Positions 17,184 to 25,843 of a stretch of DNA of 64,000 nt are shown one piece after another. This DNA is from Lachnospiraceae bacterium. GTDB taxonomy: Bacteria > Bacillota > Clostridia > Lachnospirales > Lachnospiraceae. The DNA lies in contig SVFQ01000003.1 in NCBI GenBank assembly GCA_015056765.1, forward strand, positions 90,433 to 154,432, in the 5' to 3' direction. The notes under the pieces were generated by a model. That model was not told where the DNA came from. It did not search any database and was given only the letters and a program-made list of their open reading frames with translations. The translations under genes were made by a program, and so were the position numbers. Positions within the stretch are counted from its first letter, which is position 1. Each line of letters opens with the position of its first letter.

Positions 17184-17217
17184 AAAGGTCCGGTCCCATA
17201 AGGGCCGGACCTTTTTT
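17184..17217 (+). terminator. Intrinsic terminator between gapA and pgk
   Basis: AAAGGTCCGG / CCGGACCTTT (17184-17193, 17205-17214) with an inner CCC/GGG stem and a T tract. It lets gapA be expressed more than pgk-tpiA. Confidence 0.93.
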
Positions 17218-17228
17218 CAAACACTTAT

Positions 17229-17249
17229 GTTTTGGCATAGTGCCAAAAA
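17229..17249 (+). promoter_or_regulatory. Hairpin in the pgk leader
   Basis: GTTTTGGCA / TGCCAAAA with loop TAG, 25 bases before the pgk start. It may protect the 5' end of a processed pgk-tpiA message or bind a regulator. Confidence 0.4.
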
Positions 17250-17273
17250 CAAAACACAAAAAGGAGAATAGTC

Positions 17274-18500
17274 ATGGGTTTAAACAAAAAATCTGTAGAT
17301 GACATTAACGCAAAGGGAAGACGCGTACTTGTTCGTTGCGATTTCAACGTACCTTTGAAAAACGGCGAGATCACTGATGAAACTCGTATCGTAGCAGCAC
17401 TTCCTACAATTCAGAAATTAATCAAAGATGGTGGTAAAGTAATCCTTTGCTCTCACCTTGGTAAAGTAAAAAATGGCCCTAACGAAGGCGAATCTCTTGC
17501 TCCTGTAGCAAAGAGACTGTCTGAAAAATTAGGCAAAGAAGTAAAATTTGTAGCTGATTACAATGTAACAGGCGAAGCTGCAACAGCAGCAGTAGCAGCT
17601 ATGAACGAAGGTGACGTAGTACTTCTTCAGAACACCAGATTCCGTGGCGCTGAAGAGACAAAGAACGGCGAAGCTTTCTCCAAAGAATTAGCTGATCTTT
17701 GCGATGACTATGTATGCGACGCTTTCGGTTCTTCTCATAGAGCACATGCTTCTGTAGCAGGTGTGACTGAAGAAGTCCGCAAAAAAGGCGGCTCTTGCGT
17801 AGTTGGTTACTTAATGCAGAAAGAAATTGAATTCCTTGGCAATGCTGTAGAGAATCCGGTTCGTCCTTTCGTAGCTATCCTTGGTGGTGCTAAAGTAGCT
17901 GATAAATTAAATGTTATCAACAACCTGCTTGAAAAGTGCGATACCCTTATTATCGGTGGTGGTATGGCTTACACCTTCTTAAAAGCAAAAGGTTATGAAG
18001 TAGGTCTTTCTTTAGTAGATAATGAGAAGATTGACTACTGTAAAGAAATGATGGAGAAAGCTGAGAAGAATGGTAAGAAGCTTCTGCTTCCTATCGATAC
18101 AGTTGTATCTGCAGGCTTCCCTGATCCTATTGACAATCCTAACATTGAAACCGCTATCGTTCCTTCCAATGCAATTCCTGCAGACAAAGAAGGTCTTGAT
18201 ATCGGTGTTGAAACCAGAAAACTCTTCGGCGATGCTGTTAAATCCGCTAAGACTGTAGTTTGGAACGGACCTATGGGTGTATTTGAAAACCCTGTACTTG
18301 CTGAAGGTACAAAGGCTGTAGCAAAAGCTTTGGCTGAAACAGACGCTACTACAATCATCGGTGGTGGTGATAGTGCAGCAGCTGTTAACCAGCTTGGTTT
18401 CGCAGACAAGATGAGCCACATCTCCACAGGTGGTGGTGCATCTCTTGAATTCCTGGAAGGTAAAGAGCTTCCTGGTGTAGTAAGCGCAGACGACAAATAA
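17274..18500 (+). CDS. pgk: Phosphoglycerate kinase
   Basis: The enzyme transfers phosphate from 1,3-bisphosphoglycerate to ADP in glycolysis. The 408 residues carry the N-terminal substrate site [15 protein letters not shown], the basic-patch segment CSHLGKV, the signature LGGAKVADK and the nucleotide-binding GGGDSAAAV near the end, followed by [10 protein letters not shown]. The family usually has 390-410 residues. The ribosome binding site AAAGGAG sits just before the ATG. tpiA follows 14 bases later, giving a two-gene unit downstream of the gapA terminator. Confidence 0.98.
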   Translation: MGLNKKSVDDINAKGRRVLVRCDFNVPLKNGEITDETRIVAALPTIQKLIKDGGKVILCSHLGKVKNGPNEGESLAPVAKRLSEKLGKEVKFVADYNVTGEAATAAVAAMNEGDVVLLQNTRFRGAEETKNGEAFSKELADLCDDYVCDAFGSSHRAHASVAGVTEEVRKKGGSCVVGYLMQKEIEFLGNAVENPVRPFVAILGGAKVADKLNVINNLLEKCDTLIIGGGMAYTFLKAKGYEVGLSLVDNEKIDYCKEMMEKAEKNGKKLLLPIDTVVSAGFPDPIDNPNIETAIVPSNAIPADKEGLDIGVETRKLFGDAVKSAKTVVWNGPMGVFENPVLAEGTKAVAKALAETDATTIIGGGDSAAAVNQLGFADKMSHISTGGGASLEFLEGKELPGVVSADDK

Positions 18501-18514
18501 AAAGGAGATTAGCC

Positions 18515-19261
18515 ATGGCTAGAAGAAGAATTATTGCCGGCAACTGGAAGATGAACATGACTCCATCTGAAGCTGTTAAGCTTGTTGCTGAGCTGAAAGA
18601 TTTAGTAGTAAACGATGCTGTAGACGTAGTATACTGCGTACCTGCAATTGACATCGTACCTGTAGTAGAAGCTGTAAAAGGTACCAACGTAAACATAGGT
18701 GCTGAGAACTTCTACATCGAAGATAAGGGTGCTTTCACAGGTGAAATCTCTGCACCTATGCTTGTAGATGCAGGCGTTAAATATGTGATCATGGGTCACT
18801 CCGAAAGAAGAGATATCTTCGGTGAGGATGATATCCTGATCAATGCAAAAGTAAAGAAAGCTTTTGCAGCAGGTCTTAATCCTATTCTTTGCTGCGGTGA
18901 GTCCCTGGCTCTTCGTAAAGCAGGTACTTACAAAGAATGGATTGAGAGACAGATTACTTGGGATCTTTCCGGCGTAACAGCTGATCAGGTAAAGAATCTG
19001 GTTATCGCTTACGAACCAATCTGGGCTATCGGTACAGGCGAAACCGCAACAGCTGATCAGGCAGAAGAAGTATGCGGATTCATCCGTGAACTGATTGCAA
19101 AACTGTACGATGCACCTACTGCAGAAGCAGTACGTATCCAGTACGGCGGCTCCATGAATGCAGGTAATGCAGCTGAGCTTTTATCCAAACCAAACATCGA
19201 TGGTGGTTTGATTGGTGGCGCAAGCTTAAAACCTGATTTTGGCAAGATTGTTAACGCTTAA
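18515..19261 (+). CDS. tpiA: Triosephosphate isomerase
   Basis: This TIM-barrel enzyme interconverts dihydroxyacetone phosphate and glyceraldehyde 3-phosphate. The 248 residues match the family length. The active-site residues are visible: Asn and Lys in AGNWKMN (near residues 9-14), His in MGHSERR, Glu in [11 protein letters not shown] (with the flexible loop), and the phosphate-binding GGS and GGLIGGASL near the end. It is co-transcribed with pgk (14-base gap, AAAGGAGATT ribosome binding site). Confidence 0.98.
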   Translation: MARRRIIAGNWKMNMTPSEAVKLVAELKDLVVNDAVDVVYCVPAIDIVPVVEAVKGTNVNIGAENFYIEDKGAFTGEISAPMLVDAGVKYVIMGHSERRDIFGEDDILINAKVKKAFAAGLNPILCCGESLALRKAGTYKEWIERQITWDLSGVTADQVKNLVIAYEPIWAIGTGETATADQAEEVCGFIRELIAKLYDAPTAEAVRIQYGGSMNAGNAAELLSKPNIDGGLIGGASLKPDFGKIVNA

Positions 19262-19265
19262 GATT

Positions 19266-19294
19266 TTGTCATAGGCACTTTTTTATGCTATAGT
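19266..19294 (+). promoter_or_regulatory. Promoter within the tpiA - 19452 gap
   Basis: TTGTCA (19266-19271), exactly 17 bases, TATAGT (19289-19294). Both boxes match 5 of 6 consensus bases. It starts just after the tpiA stop, and a terminator follows within 100 bases. Confidence 0.6.
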
Positions 19295-19300
19295 AGATTA

Positions 19301-19392
19301 TAGTAATCGTGCCAGGGCTTAGGCATCAAAAGAATTAGATAACGACTAAGTCGAATGTAATAAAGGAGATGGCAGATGCCATCTCCTTTTGT
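19301..19392 (+). ncRNA. Candidate small RNA or leader between tpiA and the HD-GYP gene
   Basis: A promoter (19266-19294) is followed by about 92 bases with a closable stem GCTTAG/CTAAGT (19317-19322, 19346-19351) and then a strong terminator (19362-19390). No long reading frame is present. It may be a free small RNA, or a terminator-controlled leader of the operon that starts at 19452. No known riboswitch class is recognised. Otherwise the terminator may simply end pgk-tpiA. Confidence 0.35.
19362..19390 (+). terminator. Intrinsic terminator before the signalling operon
   Basis: A perfect 12-bp stem AAAGGAGATGGC / GCCATCTCCTTT with loop AGAT, followed by TTGTGTT. Confidence 0.88.
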
Positions 19393-19451
19393 GTTGTGCG
19401 GCACCTTCCTTTACAACTGAATAGTGATTGTCTTATTAGGAGGAACATTGA

Positions 19452-21602
19452 GTGAAGGGGAATACTCATAGATCAAACAAAGACAGTATGCTTCGAGCAG
19501 AGTGCACTATGCTTGCTGTGGCGATTAATGTGGTATTGGCTTATCTGTCAAATAGATTAGGCCTTCCGATTTATTTGGACACCATAGGTACTATGTGCAT
19601 TGCGGCAATGGCAGGATTGTTTCCTGGCATTATGGCGGCAATCGCAACTAACGTGCTTTGCATCATGTTTGATGATACGGCGATTTACTTCGGTATTGTC
19701 AACGTGATAGTTGCCATGTATACCGCTTGGAGCGTACGAGAGAAAAACTTTCGGAAAGTTAAGACAGTTGTCGTATTTATCCTGACTGCAGGTGTACTTG
19801 CGGGCAGTTTAAGTGCTATTCTACAATACGGCCTTTTTAGAGGCACCCAAAATGCAGCGATTAACACCCTCATGGAAACCGTGGTGGGACCCGGCAAGAC
19901 ACCGGGATTTACTGCTTTATTTGTGGTGAACGTATTTCTCAATATCTTTAATTTGGGGCTGTCTATAGTCGTCACCTTAATTATCTTATATCTGGTACCA
20001 GATGAAACTCAAAAAAGAATTCGATATAGCGGTTGGAGGCAAAAACCTCTGACAAAAGAAGAACTGAAGGAAATGGATTTCCTCAGTAGGTCAGTGGATT
20101 TTTCGGTGAAAAAAAGAACGACGATCATGCTTTTCGGCGTTGCTTTTACGTTGTCACTTATCATGGCTTGGATCGGCATAAGATTGTATTTCAAAAGCTA
20201 TAAAGAAAGCCGAATTGATTCTGCTACATACGCGGCCAAATTTGCTGCTGAATTGATTGATGGCGACCAAATGGCAGAGTATTTGGCAAAAGGAGAAAAA
20301 GCACCGGGCTATGCAGAGACGGAGCATATGCTTACTCACATTAGAGAAACGGCTGCCGGTGTGACCAATCTTTATGCAGTTCAGTTTAGAGAGAATGGCG
20401 TTCATATCGCTTTTGACTTGGATACGGAGGATATGGATGGGGTAGAAGCCGGAACGATACTGCCGCTGAAAGAAGCTTTCAAACCGTACATCAACGATTT
20501 TTATGCAGGCAGAGAAGTGGAACCTATCGAGAATGACTCTTTAGAAGGCTGGCTGGTAACCGCTTGTGCACCTATCTTTGATAGCAAAGGCAGATGTGTA
20601 GGGTATGCAGCTGCTGATGTTGTTATGAGCTATGTAACAGAGTATATGGGGGATTTCTTTAGGAGAGCCTTCATGATTCTGTCCGGGTTCTTTATTCTGG
20701 TACTTGGTTATGGGCTTTGGACCGCAGGTATTTATATGGTTTATCCTTTGGATAAAATGATGGAGGGTGTGGAAGAATTCATTGAGGCCGGTGCTGATCA
20801 GCAAAAGTTAGATGATGCAGTCAGACACCTAAGAACCATTGATGTACATACCGGAGATGAGATAGAGAAACTATATGAACTTATCTGCAACATGGCATCA
20901 AATCAAACGGAACAGATTCGCAGCATTCAGAGATTCAATGAAAATACAGCGAAACTACAAGATGGTCTTATTATTACCATGGCTGATTTGGTGGAAAATC
21001 GTGATTCCGATACGGGAGACCATATTCAAAAGACTGCTGCCTACGTGAAGATTATCGTAGAAGGATTGAAAAAGAAGGGATATTACGCGGAAAAACTTAC
21101 TCCGAAATTTATGTCAGATGTGGTAAGGTCTGCGCCATTACATGACATCGGGAAAATCAATATTTCGGATAAAGTATTAAACAAGCCCGGTAAACTTACG
21201 GATGAGGAGTACGAGATCATTAAGACTCATACTACTGCGGGTAAGGACATCATAGAAAAGGCTATCAATACGGTAAAAGGAGAAAGCTACTTAAAAGAAG
21301 CAAGAAACATGGCAGCTTATCACCATGAGCGTTGGGATGGCAATGGGTATCCGGAAGGATTACATGGAGAAGTGATTCCACTTTCAGCCAGAATCATGGC
21401 TGTGGCGGATGTATTCGATGCCTTGACCTCTCCAAGAGTATATAAGGAGGCGTATCCATTGGATGTGGCTCTGAAAATGTTGGAGGATGGATCCGGTACA
21501 CAGTTTGATCCAAAATGCGTCGAGGTCTTTATAGAAGCGCTTCCGGAAGTGAAAGTCATCTGGAGAAGATACAACCAAGGTAAGCAGAAAGGCTTGTCAT
21601 GA
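19452..21602 (+). CDS. Membrane sensor with transporter-like N-terminus and HD-GYP phosphodiesterase output
   Basis: This 716-residue protein begins with a GTG start eight bases after TAGGAGG. Residues about 15-200 form five or six membrane segments resembling the substrate-binding S component of ECF transporters (LGLPIYLDTIGTM, GLFPGIMAAIATN). A second unit follows: a membrane segment (about 222-242), an outside sensor region (about 243-395), another membrane segment (about 400-425) and a HAMP-like linker. The HD-GYP domain (about 510-700) has complete ligands (TGDH, H564-D565 in LHDIGK, KTHTTAGK, H624-H625, DGNGYP). It should break down c-di-GMP in response to an outside or transported molecule. 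It overlaps the next gene by four bases (ATGA), so the two are translationally coupled. Confidence 0.87.
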   Translation: MKGNTHRSNKDSMLRAECTMLAVAINVVLAYLSNRLGLPIYLDTIGTMCIAAMAGLFPGIMAAIATNVLCIMFDDTAIYFGIVNVIVAMYTAWSVREKNFRKVKTVVVFILTAGVLAGSLSAILQYGLFRGTQNAAINTLMETVVGPGKTPGFTALFVVNVFLNIFNLGLSIVVTLIILYLVPDETQKRIRYSGWRQKPLTKEELKEMDFLSRSVDFSVKKRTTIMLFGVAFTLSLIMAWIGIRLYFKSYKESRIDSATYAAKFAAELIDGDQMAEYLAKGEKAPGYAETEHMLTHIRETAAGVTNLYAVQFRENGVHIAFDLDTEDMDGVEAGTILPLKEAFKPYINDFYAGREVEPIENDSLEGWLVTACAPIFDSKGRCVGYAAADVVMSYVTEYMGDFFRRAFMILSGFFILVLGYGLWTAGIYMVYPLDKMMEGVEEFIEAGADQQKLDDAVRHLRTIDVHTGDEIEKLYELICNMASNQTEQIRSIQRFNENTAKLQDGLIITMADLVENRDSDTGDHIQKTAAYVKIIVEGLKKKGYYAEKLTPKFMSDVVRSAPLHDIGKINISDKVLNKPGKLTDEEYEIIKTHTTAGKDIIEKAINTVKGESYLKEARNMAAYHHERWDGNGYPEGLHGEVIPLSARIMAVADVFDALTSPRVYKEAYPLDVALKMLEDGSGTQFDPKCVEVFIEALPEVKVIWRRYNQGKQKGLS

Positions 21603-24600
21603 AGAAAAGAAAAAACAGAATTGCGGCGGCTATTATGGCTGTAGCAATAGCCGCTGTACAGATACAGACAAATACAATGCTGGTGGAAGCCGCAGAAGCA
21701 GGTTACGATGATTATGGAGGTGCCTATGCTGCAACCAAGCAGATTTATGGGGTGGGATACACCACGGAAGTGTATGATGCCACCAATGGTCTGCCTACCA
21801 GTGATGCTATGTTTATTCTAGGCGCCCGGGATGGGCGAGTATGGATAGGCGGCTACAGTGGTGTGATCCGCTATGATGGAACTACATTTGAACGTATGGA
21901 TACCCAAAATGGACTCACCAGTGCAAGAGGATTCTTTCAGGATAGCAAGGACAGAGTCTGGGTGGGAACCAACGACAATGGTGTCGTTGTCTTAGATGGA
22001 AATGAACGTACTTGGCTCACCTATAAGGAGGGGCTTCCTTCATCCTCTATTCGTATTTTTTCTGAGGACCAGAACGGGAATGTCTTTATTGGTACCACTG
22101 CCGGAGTTTGCTATGCAGATCAGGATTTGAAAATTCACGCTGTAACAGGGGCAGATTTTTCGGATGAACGAGTACTGAAATTACAGGCTGATGCAACAGG
22201 TAAGATTTATGGACAGACTTCCAATGGCATTATCTTTACCATTGAGAACTGCCAGGTTACAGAGCAGTACACCGGAGAGTTGCTGGGTATGGAGAAAATC
22301 TCCACTATTATGGTGGATCCGAAACAGGATGGATATGTCTACATCGGTACCGACAATTCCATCGTGTATCATGGTAAATTCGGGGATCATGCCTGGCAAA
22401 TGGAAATGATTGATACGGACCAGTTAAAGGGCATACACTGGCTGGAGTATTCCTGTAATCGCGTGTGGGTTAGTTCCTCCACCAGACTTGGTTATATAGA
22501 TGGCAATCATGACTATCATGAATTAGAAGATATTCCGTTAGACAGTGGTATTGAAATGATGACCACAGATTATCAGGGGAATCTATGGGTGGCAAGTTCC
22601 ACACAGGGCGCCATGAAAATCGTCACCAACAATTATACGGATCTAAGCAGCAGGTCGGGGCTTCCGGCGGAAGTAGTAAATGCCACTTGTCTCCATCAGG
22701 GAGACTTATACATTGGCACGGATAATGGCTTGCAGATTCTGGGAATCAGCGGCAGGCTTATTAGCAATAGTCTGACAGAGTACTTAGAAGGCGTAAGAAT
22801 TCGATGCATCAAAGAAGACTTGAAAGGAAATCTTTGGATTGCCACCTATACAGGTGATATTGGACTTATATGCTATTGCCAAGATGGCTCCATCAAACGG
22901 TATACTATCAAAGATGGATTATTGGACAATCGTGTTAGATCCATAGATGTTACCGACGATGGCAAGATGCTAATCGGTACCAATGGCGGATTATCTATCA
23001 TTGAAAAAGACCGTATTATCCACAGCTACGGAAATGAGGACGGTATTGAAAATACTGTACTTTTGACTGTGTGCGAAGGAACAAATGGAGAGTATCTGAC
23101 AGGTTCGGATGGCGGTGGACTTTATGTGATCAAAGGGGATAAGGTAACGCACTTGGGGTTAGAGGATGGCCTTACCAGTGAAGTTATCATGCGCATCAAA
23201 AAAGACAGCACAGAAGAGAATCTTTTTTGGATTGTTACTTCCAACTCCATCGAAATGATGAAGAACGGTGTGATTACAGAGATATCTAACTTCCCTTTCA
23301 ATAATAACTACGATATTTATTTCGACCATGATGATCATATGTGGATTCTTTCTTCTTACGGTGTATATACCTTGACGAAAGACCAAATGCTACACAATGA
23401 GATTACAGATTATGAGTTATACACAGTAGAAAACGGATTACCCTATGGTATTACGGGAAATTCCTACAGTGCGCAGGATGAAAACGGAAATCTGTTGATT
23501 CCGGGTCGAAATGGTGTGATTCAGGTCAATGTGGATCATTATTTTGAAGAGCAGATACCGATTCTGATTGATATCAATGGAATCTTTTGCGATGACAATA
23601 GAATAGAACCGGATGAAAATGGCGTCTATCAGATTCCTGCTTCCGAGGGACGTGTACAATTCCAAGCATCTGTGCTGGATTATACCATGATCAACCCTAC
23701 TATCCATATGTATTTGGAGGGTGGCCCGGATGGAGGATTCACTGTTCCGAGAAGTAGATTGACAGCTTTGGAATACACAAATCTGCCCTACGGGGAGTAC
23801 ACGTTACATATCCAAGTTTTGGATAAAAAGACAGACGCAGTTTTACAGGATGAAGTATTCAAAATTAAAAAAGCGGCAAGATTTAGCGAACTAATGACAA
23901 TCAAAATCCTAATCGTAGTGCTGGTAGGACTTTTGGTGGGATTTATTGTATGGAGAACCATGCGTGCTACAGTCGTTGCCAGACAGTATGAGGAAATTAG
24001 GCAGGCAAAGGAAGAAGCTGAAAATGCCAATTCCGCAAAGTCCAGATTCCTGGCAAATATGTCTCATGAAATTCGTACCCCGATTAACACCATTATGGGT
24101 ATGAATGAGATGATGATGCGTGAAGATCCTACGGGAGTACCTAAGGGCTATTTCATGTCCATGATGAATTACGCCTTTGATGTGGAAAATGCAGCGGAAT
24201 CTCTTTTGGGCTTGATTAATGACTTATTGGATATTTCCAAAATCGAATCCGGCAAGATGCATCTGGTGGAGCAGGAATATGATGTGCAGGAAGCTTTGCG
24301 CAGCATCGTTTCAATGATTCGCGTCAGAGCCAATGCGAAGGAACTGAATTTTGATGTTGTTGTAGATGAAATCCTTCCAAGACGCATGTATGGCGATGTG
24401 GGCAAAATCAAACAGATTATTCTGAATCTTTTGACCAATGCCGTGAAGTACACGGAAGCCGGTGGTTTTATCCTGGATGTAACACTAGAAGAACGCTATA
24501 ACAATATCGCCAAATTGAAAATCTCTGTAAAAGATACCGGTATGGGTGTCAAAGAGGAAGATTTAGATAAGCTCTTCCACGCATACGAACGTCTGGACGA

Positions 24601-25825
24601 AGAAAAGAACAGCGGTATTCAGGGAACGGGCCTTGGTTTGAATATTTCCAGTAAGTTTGCGGAATTATTAAATGGTACCCTGGTGTGCGAAAGTGTTTAT
24701 GGAGAAGGGAGTACGTTTACCCTCACCATTCAGCAAAGGATTGTGGATGATACACCGCTTGGGGCTTTTGCAGAACACGATGAGACCAGTGTCAAAGGCC
24801 CTTATGTACCACAGTTTATTGCCCCGGATGCAGATATTCTGGTAGTAGATGACAATCCGATGAATTTGAATGTTATCAAGGGGCTTTTGAAGGCTACCAA
24901 AGCCTTTGTTACCACTTCCTCCAGTGGAGAAGATGCCATTGATAAGATTAAGGATAATCATTTTGATGTGGTACTGCTAGACCACATGATGCCGGGACTA
25001 GATGGTGTGGAAACCTTGCAAATCATTCGTAAAACGCATCCGGACTTACCGGTATATGCGCTAACCGCAAACTCTACTGCCGGAGAAGAGTATTATAAGT
25101 CCAAAGGCTTTAATGGATATTTAGCTAAGCCGATTGAAAGCGAAGTGCTTGAGAAGACCATCATGCAGCATCTGTCTAAAGATATGATGGAAATACCTAC
25201 TGCAGCAGATGCGGTAGAAGAAATGGCAGAGATGCCGCAGGATCTTTCCTGGATTTACGAGACAGATGGTATTGTGCCGGAAGAGGGTATCAAGAATTCC
25301 GGTGGTATTTCCGGATACATTTTTGCATTGAATCTTTTCTTAGATACTATTGATGAAAATGCGAAGGTGATAAAGGACGCTTATCAGGCAGATAATCTAA
25401 GACTGTATACCATTAAGGTACATGCCTTGAAGAGCTCAGCCAGAATCATCGGCGCTATGGATTTGTCCCACATGGCACAAAAACTGGAAGATGCCGGCAA
25501 CAAACAGGATAAGGCGTATATCGATGAGTATCACGCAGACTTTATGGCAGAATACGAAAGCTTTAAAGAGAAACTTAGTCAGTTAAAAGAAGAAGCTGCT
25601 GGAGAAGATAAAAAGCCGATTCCGGAAAATCAGTTGCGAGAAGCTTTTGAAGCTTTGCAAGAAGTGGTTCCGCAGATGGACTATGATGCGGTGGAGGTTA
25701 TTTTGGAACAATTGCAGGAGTATAAGCTTCCGGAAAAAGAAGCGGAGATTATCAAGCAACTTGCACAGAAGATGAAGAAGTTCGATTGGGATGGTGTAGA
25801 AGAACTTGTAAAAGGCGTTCACTAG
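21599..25825 (+). CDS. Hybrid sensor histidine kinase with extracytoplasmic propeller, receiver and HPt domains
   Basis: This 1408-residue protein has a signal sequence (1-32). About 700 outside residues follow, made of repeated two-component-regulator propeller units (VWIGGYSGVIRYDG, VWVGTNDNGVVVLDG, LWVASSTQGAMKI), then a Y_Y_Y-type sandwich. A membrane segment (about 768-788), a HisKA domain with His823 (SHEIRTP) and an HATPase domain (NLLTNAVKYTE, DTGMGV, GTGLGLNIS) come next. A receiver domain has phospho-acceptor Asp1128 (LLDHMMPG), followed by an HPt domain with His1275 (VHALKSSARIIG). The outside layout is that of Bacteroides polysaccharide-sensing hybrid systems, but there is no DNA-binding output, so phosphate must pass to another protein. 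It is cotranscribed with the HD-GYP genes on both sides. Confidence 0.93.
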   Translation: MKKRKNRIAAAIMAVAIAAVQIQTNTMLVEAAEAGYDDYGGAYAATKQIYGVGYTTEVYDATNGLPTSDAMFILGARDGRVWIGGYSGVIRYDGTTFERMDTQNGLTSARGFFQDSKDRVWVGTNDNGVVVLDGNERTWLTYKEGLPSSSIRIFSEDQNGNVFIGTTAGVCYADQDLKIHAVTGADFSDERVLKLQADATGKIYGQTSNGIIFTIENCQVTEQYTGELLGMEKISTIMVDPKQDGYVYIGTDNSIVYHGKFGDHAWQMEMIDTDQLKGIHWLEYSCNRVWVSSSTRLGYIDGNHDYHELEDIPLDSGIEMMTTDYQGNLWVASSTQGAMKIVTNNYTDLSSRSGLPAEVVNATCLHQGDLYIGTDNGLQILGISGRLISNSLTEYLEGVRIRCIKEDLKGNLWIATYTGDIGLICYCQDGSIKRYTIKDGLLDNRVRSIDVTDDGKMLIGTNGGLSIIEKDRIIHSYGNEDGIENTVLLTVCEGTNGEYLTGSDGGGLYVIKGDKVTHLGLEDGLTSEVIMRIKKDSTEENLFWIVTSNSIEMMKNGVITEISNFPFNNNYDIYFDHDDHMWILSSYGVYTLTKDQMLHNEITDYELYTVENGLPYGITGNSYSAQDENGNLLIPGRNGVIQVNVDHYFEEQIPILIDINGIFCDDNRIEPDENGVYQIPASEGRVQFQASVLDYTMINPTIHMYLEGGPDGGFTVPRSRLTALEYTNLPYGEYTLHIQVLDKKTDAVLQDEVFKIKKAARFSELMTIKILIVVLVGLLVGFIVWRTMRATVVARQYEEIRQAKEEAENANSAKSRFLANMSHEIRTPINTIMGMNEMMMREDPTGVPKGYFMSMMNYAFDVENAAESLLGLINDLLDISKIESGKMHLVEQEYDVQEALRSIVSMIRVRANAKELNFDVVVDEILPRRMYGDVGKIKQIILNLLTNAVKYTEAGGFILDVTLEERYNNIAKLKISVKDTGMGVKEEDLDKLFHAYERLDEEKNSGIQGTGLGLNISSKFAELLNGTLVCESVYGEGSTFTLTIQQRIVDDTPLGAFAEHDETSVKGPYVPQFIAPDADILVVDDNPMNLNVIKGLLKATKAFVTTSSSGEDAIDKIKDNHFDVVLLDHMMPGLDGVETLQIIRKTHPDLPVYALTANSTAGEEYYKSKGFNGYLAKPIESEVLEKTIMQHLSKDMMEIPTAADAVEEMAEMPQDLSWIYETDGIVPEEGIKNSGGISGYIFALNLFLDTIDENAKVIKDAYQADNLRLYTIKVHALKSSARIIGAMDLSHMAQKLEDAGNKQDKAYIDEYHADFMAEYESFKEKLSQLKEEAAGEDKKPIPENQLREAFEALQEVVPQMDYDAVEVILEQLQEYKLPEKEAEIIKQLAQKMKKFDWDGVEELVKGVH

Positions 25826-25843
25826 CATAAGGAGATAAGGGGA

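Noticed and set aside
18035-18496. 153-residue minus-strand frame opposite pgk
   Set aside because: Complete overlap with the conserved C-terminal domain of phosphoglycerate kinase; the low-complexity Ser/Ala composition is typical of antisense shadows.
19301-19450. c-di-GMP riboswitch before the HD-GYP operon
   Set aside because: Neither the conserved pattern of class I (GEMM) nor that of class II could be recognised by eye, so only an unclassified candidate RNA is reported. A covariance search would settle it.
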